From NCBI GenBank assembly GCA_900617975.1, contig UZAE01002142.1:1-10215 (forward strand): 10,215 bases of DNA, given 5' to 3'. The first letter of the stretch is position 1. Each line of letters opens with the position of its first letter. This stretch comes from Rodentolepis nana (taxonomy: Eukaryota; Platyhelminthes; Cestoda; Cyclophyllidea; Hymenolepididae). The notes beneath the pieces are model-generated. The model was not told the DNA's origin, made no database searches, and was given only the letters and a program-made list of their open reading frames with translations. A program made the translations under genes and the position numbers. Positions 7,750 through 10,215 of the stretch are shown in pieces.

Positions 7750-8752
7750 CTATGGCTGAATCTTTTTTACTAATAAAAAAACAAACCCATGGTTGTGATG
7801 TACTGGCAGCCAAATTCACCCTCCATTTTCGACTTTTTCTATTTCCTCATAACAGCCCCCTCTCTCAAATTCTTCCCAACCTCTTTTACTATATTCGTGG
7901 AAATGTGTTCGGTGTCCCTCGACTCCACCTCCTCAAAACTCCATTTTCATAGACGCGACTCAGACACCTTGCTTGACTATCCTTTATGGTGGTTTATCTT
8001 AATACTCGAATAACTTCAACGAGTTCAAATGTGTTTCGTAAAATCTCCTCCGACCACTAATAGCTTGATATCAGGAGATCCTAGTGTAAACAGGATCAGG
8101 CTTGAGTTCAAAAATGAAACGTTTAGACATTGAACCGGGTTTTTCAGAAATAAGGCAAGGGGACGGATGAATGGGTGAAAGTATCATAGCTCAAACCTCT
8201 CTAATTTGTCATTTGAACTATTAAAAATAATTAATAGAGGGTGGATTCATTAGTATTCCGAGGTAGAAGGATTTATTTATGTTGAAAGTACACAAAACTC
8301 ACTTTCATCAGAAACAATTGGATTGGTTGGAAGTTTAGGCTCAGACGTCGAATTAAATTCTACAATAAAACCGGTGGTTTATTCATTTTTTGTGAAATAC
8401 GAATGAGAAAGGACAAGTTTACAAAAGTACTTAATAGTATTTCAAGAGACTTACCATTTAAAGAACTTACAGTAGTTACTGTACCTAATTGCGACAAAAG
8501 GTAGTATGATTATAATCACCCAAAAGCGTTAGCGAACAGTATTTTCCAAGTTAACAAATCAATAAATCACTAATTATATTTTCGTTTACTCTGTATTTGC
8601 AAGCCATGATGTCATAGTGGGCATAGGATAGAAATGCTATTTGATATTGTGGTCTCGACATCACTACACGTTTAGGTGATAGAATGCTATTACTGGATTG
8701 GAAAATTTGAATGCTCTCAAAGAACGTGTATCCCATAACTTAGATATTCTGG
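7750..8752. other. Interval without recognised gene
   Basis: Two overlapping plus-strand frames (7740-7952 and 7789-8013, 70 and 74 codons) fall in pyrimidine-rich sequence and show no motif I can name. A minus-strand frame at 8551-8736 likewise. The rest is AT-rich unique sequence. Confidence 0.45.
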
Positions 8753-8824
8753 AGGGTGTGCGATAGACTTACCTTCACGTGGTGCACCTTGGACAACGTA
8801 TACACATACAGCAAAAAAGTTTTT
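8753..8824 (+). ncRNA. HDV-like ribozyme of copy H (probably weakened)
   Basis: P1 is AGGGTGT/GCACCTT, in which an A-U pair replaces the opening G.U. P3 is ACC/GGT and P4 is GTAT/ATAC. J4/2 is AGCAAAA. P2 (ATAGACTT with AAGTTTTT) has one U-U mismatch and one G.U. L3 TTCACGT has lost one of the two C residues expected for P1.1. The junction is GGACAAC. Confidence 0.65.
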
Positions 8825-9110
8825 TAATTGGCAGTTGACTTCTCACTTCAAATTACAATGGCCCCACTGCGTGTCATATTCAACCTTTTTCACAGTACTC
8901 ATCTTACCTTTTCTCTGCCTTTGTGTCTCTCTCTTTTACATCTTTGAAGCACTCTTCTGTTCCCCTCTCTTTTACATCTTTGAAGCACTCTTCTGTTCCC
9001 CCCTCTCGAATTTTGTGACTTTGATGTCCCTCCTCTCTGTGAAGCTCGAAGTCAACTAAAGGGCTAATGATAACCATCAAACCGCCTGCCATTTGATATA
9101 AATAAATATT
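8753..9110 (+). mobile_element. HDV-ribozyme short retroelement, copy H (36-bp internal duplication)
   Basis: Full-length copy from AGGGTGTGCGATAG to GATATAAATAAATATTTA. A 36-bp tandem duplication of CTCTTTTACATCTTTGAAGC... GTTCCC starts at 8931 and again at 8967, making this copy longer than the rest. The duplication is in frame, so a hydrophobic ORF remains open (8835-9059, repeating FYIFEALFCSPL). No convincing target-site duplication was seen. Confidence 0.88.
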
Positions 9111-9382
9111 TAGAATTAATTTATTTGCATCGTTTAATTGTTCAGTCACCTATGTACTCATTCTTGATAGAAGGATTTTTAATAAAGGTGTTACTCAAAG
9201 AGTCGTTTGGGGGTAAAGGCAGCCATCGAGATAATATGAAGAAAAAGAACAGGGAAATATCACTGTCACACAATAGAATGGTTTGCGTTGTAGGACACCA
9301 TGGCAACTAAAGGTTATCTCCATATAACCCCCCCCCCCACCATGGTTTAATTAGTAGTCTAGTGGTCTTTATTCCGTTCTCT
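9111..9382. other. Short interval without recognised gene
   Basis: Contains a poly-C tract at about 9329-9338. A 61-codon plus-strand frame (9125-9310) has no recognisable motif. Confidence 0.45.
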
Positions 9383-9396
9383 ATAACCGCGTTCCT
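9383..9396. repeat. Left target-site duplication of copy I
   Basis: ATAACCGCGTTCCT, matching ATAACCGCGTCCCT at 9716-9729 with one mismatch. The following G is therefore the first base of the element. Confidence 0.88.
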
Positions 9397-9468
9397 GGGG
9401 TGTGCGATAGACTTACCTCCACGGGGTGCATCCTGGGCAACGTATACTCATACGGCAAAAAAGTCTAT
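9397..9468 (+). ncRNA. HDV-like self-cleaving ribozyme at the 5' end of copy I
   Basis: P1 is GGGGTGT (9397-9403) with GCATCCT (9428-9434), opening with G.U. P2 is ATAGACTT (9407-9414) with AAGTCTAT (9461-9468), 8 of 8. P3 is ACC (9415-9417) with GGT (9425-9427) around L3 TCCACGG, whose CC can form P1.1 with GG of the following GGGCAAC (9435-9441). P4 is CGTAT/ATACG with loop ACTC (9441-9454). J4/2 is GCAAAA, with C9456 as candidate catalytic base. Order and sizes follow the HDV double pseudoknot, and GGGCAAC is the same string as in the genomic HDV ribozyme. The predicted cut is between 9396 and 9397, exactly at the element start. Confidence 0.85.
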
Positions 9469-9719
9469 TAACTGACAGTTGACTTCTCACTTCAAACTAT
9501 CATCACCCCACTGTATGTCATATTCGACTACTTCCACAGTACTCATCTTACCTTTCCTCTGCCTTTTGTGTCTGTCTGTCCGTTACATCTGTGAATCGCT
9601 CTTCTTTCCCCCTGTCGAATTTTTCTCACTTAAATGTTCCTCCCTTCTGTGAAGCCCGAAGTCAACTAAAGGGCTAATCATAACTGTCAAAATGCCTGCC
9701 ATTTGAAATAAATAAATAA
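9397..9719 (+). mobile_element. HDV-ribozyme short retroelement, copy I (exact ends known)
   Basis: Full-length and little diverged: GGGGTGTGCGATAG to CATTTGAAATAAATAAATAA, about 320 bp, bounded by a 14-bp target-site duplication. The parts in order are: ribozyme (9397-9468); AGTTGACTTC; body with TGTATGTCATATTCGAC and the pyrimidine-rich block; GAAGCCCGAAGTCAACTAAAGGG; a small hairpin; GCCTGCCATTTGAAAT; and the ATAA tail. No tRNA, 5S or 7SL-like head or pol III boxes were seen. It carries a 45-codon frame (9515-9652). It lies tail-to-tail with copy J, 36 bp away. Confidence 0.95.
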
Positions 9720-9729
9720 CCGCGTCCCT
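9716..9729. repeat. Right target-site duplication of copy I
   Basis: ATAACCGCGTCCCT, overlapping the last ATAA of the tail; 13 of 14 identical to 9383-9396. Confidence 0.88.
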
Positions 9730-9741
9730 TATTTATCTGAT

Positions 9742-9755
9742 TGGCCAGTCTAAAT
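9742..9755. repeat. Left target-site duplication of copy J
   Basis: TGGCCAGTCTAAAT, identical to 10077-10090. Confidence 0.93.
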
Positions 9756-10076
9756 TTATTTCAAATGGCAGGCGTTTTGATAGCTATCATTAGCCATTTA
9801 GCTGACTTCGGGCTTCACAGAGGGAATGTTCATCAAAGTAGAAGAAAGTCGAGGGGTGGGGAACAGAAGAGCGATTCGTAGATGAAAAAAAGAGGCAGAC
9901 AGACACAAAGGTAGAGAAAAGGTAAGATGAGTACTGTCAAAGGGGTCGAATATGACATACAGCGTGGTGATGGTAGTTTGAATTCAGAAGTGAACTGGTG
10001 GTTGATAAACTTTTTTGCCGCATGAGTATACGTTGTTCAGGGTGCACCACGTGGAGGTAAGTCTATCGCACACCCC
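9756..10076 (-). mobile_element. HDV-ribozyme short retroelement, copy J (exact ends known)
   Basis: Full-length minus-strand copy, 321 bp. On the minus strand it starts GGGGTGTGCGATAG at 10076 and ends CATTTGAAATAAA at 9756. It lies between perfect 14-bp target-site duplications, so the insertion is recent or well preserved. Its 41-codon frame (9833-9958) parallels that of copy I. It points toward copy I, tail-to-tail, giving a ~320-bp inverted repeat with a 36-bp spacer. Confidence 0.95.
10005..10076 (-). ncRNA. HDV-like self-cleaving ribozyme at the 5' end of copy J
   Basis: On the minus strand: P1 is GGGGTGT/GCACCCT. P2 is ATAGACTT/AAGTTTAT, in which a G.U replaces G-C but pairing is kept. 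P3 is ACC/GGT with L3 TCCACGT. P4 is CGTAT/ATGCG, with U.G replacing U-A. J4/2 is GCAAAA. The junction is GAACAAC, which weakens the second P1.1 pair. The predicted cut is at the boundary with the target-site duplication (10077). Confidence 0.82.
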
Positions 10077-10090
10077 TGGCCAGTCTAAAT
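10077..10090. repeat. Right target-site duplication of copy J
   Basis: TGGCCAGTCTAAAT, identical to 9742-9755. Confidence 0.93.
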
Positions 10091-10215
10091 GATTTGTGGA
10101 TGTGGAGTTTGCTTAATAAGACCCAGTGAAGTTGATGAGAGCATAAAAAGAGCGTGAATAGTGCTGTCATCATCGAAAAGATTTCTCGTCCTTTCCTTCT
10201 CATTGCCAGAGTACA
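10091..10215. other. Window end, nothing recognised
   Basis: Unique sequence with no supported feature. Confidence 0.5.

Noticed and set aside
9397..9469. tRNA-derived SINE head with pol III A/B boxes
   Set aside because: No B-box (GGTTCGANNCC-like) or cloverleaf could be made. The HDV-type pseudoknot explains the sequence far better.
9397..9469. Hammerhead ribozyme, known from other animal retroposons
   Set aside because: No CTGATGA...GAAA core in any copy.
375..10076. DNA transposon/MITE explanation
   Set aside because: Ends are not terminal inverted repeats, one end is an ATAA tail, copies are 5'-truncated, and duplications vary in length (9-17 bp), all pointing to retroposition.

Overview
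This is a gene-poor stretch of a metazoan genome, roughly 38% GC by eye, packed with retroelement copies. There are no bacterial signals: no ribosome-binding-site/ORF tiling and no operons. The lineage cannot be fixed. The only protein match I recognise is the C-terminus of an RNase H-bearing non-LTR retrotransposon of the Jockey/CR1 type, which is common in invertebrates, so an invertebrate is the best inference.

The window is dominated by one short interspersed family of about 320 bp. I count nine copies, plus one stray tail fragment, on both strands: 375-650 (+), 650-969 (-), 2577-2893 (+), 3654-3855 (+, truncated), 4961-5295 (+), 7417-7738 (+), 8753-9110 (+), 9397-9719 (+) and 9756-10076 (-). 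Target-site duplications fix the exact ends of the two youngest copies. The element starts GGGGTGTGCGATAG and ends in a short (ATAA)n tail.

The central result is that the first ~72 nt of the element fold as a hepatitis-delta-virus-like (HDV-like) self-cleaving ribozyme. The helices P1, P2, P3, P1', P4 and P2' occur in the right order. P1 is 7 bp and opens with a G.U wobble, L3 offers the CC needed for P1.1, the junction is GGGCAAC, and J4/2 carries a GC-AA motif with the candidate catalytic cytosine. Cleavage would fall exactly at the first base of the element. I infer a non-autonomous retroelement that is cut out of host transcripts by its own ribozyme and copied by a partner LINE.

That partner is probably also present. 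A 5'-truncated LINE end at 5899-6968 (+) encodes the RNase H-distal tail with GHDCLAKHLHRL and THLIRCPAL motifs. A second, shorter LINE end lies at 7246-7386 (-) with a perfect target-site duplication. Their last ~75 nt match the last ~75 nt of the short element, as expected if both are primed by one reverse transcriptase. In the 5899-6968 copy the C-terminal coding region and the 3' UTR have expanded into three consecutive tandem arrays.

Outside the retroelements little can be supported. A 74-codon minus-strand ORF (5674-5898) reads like a small signal-peptide plus transmembrane protein and abuts the LINE insertion. A serine/proline-rich plus-strand frame with one internal stop (3896-4249) may be a decayed exon. 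The other intervals are AT-rich and show no recognisable feature.
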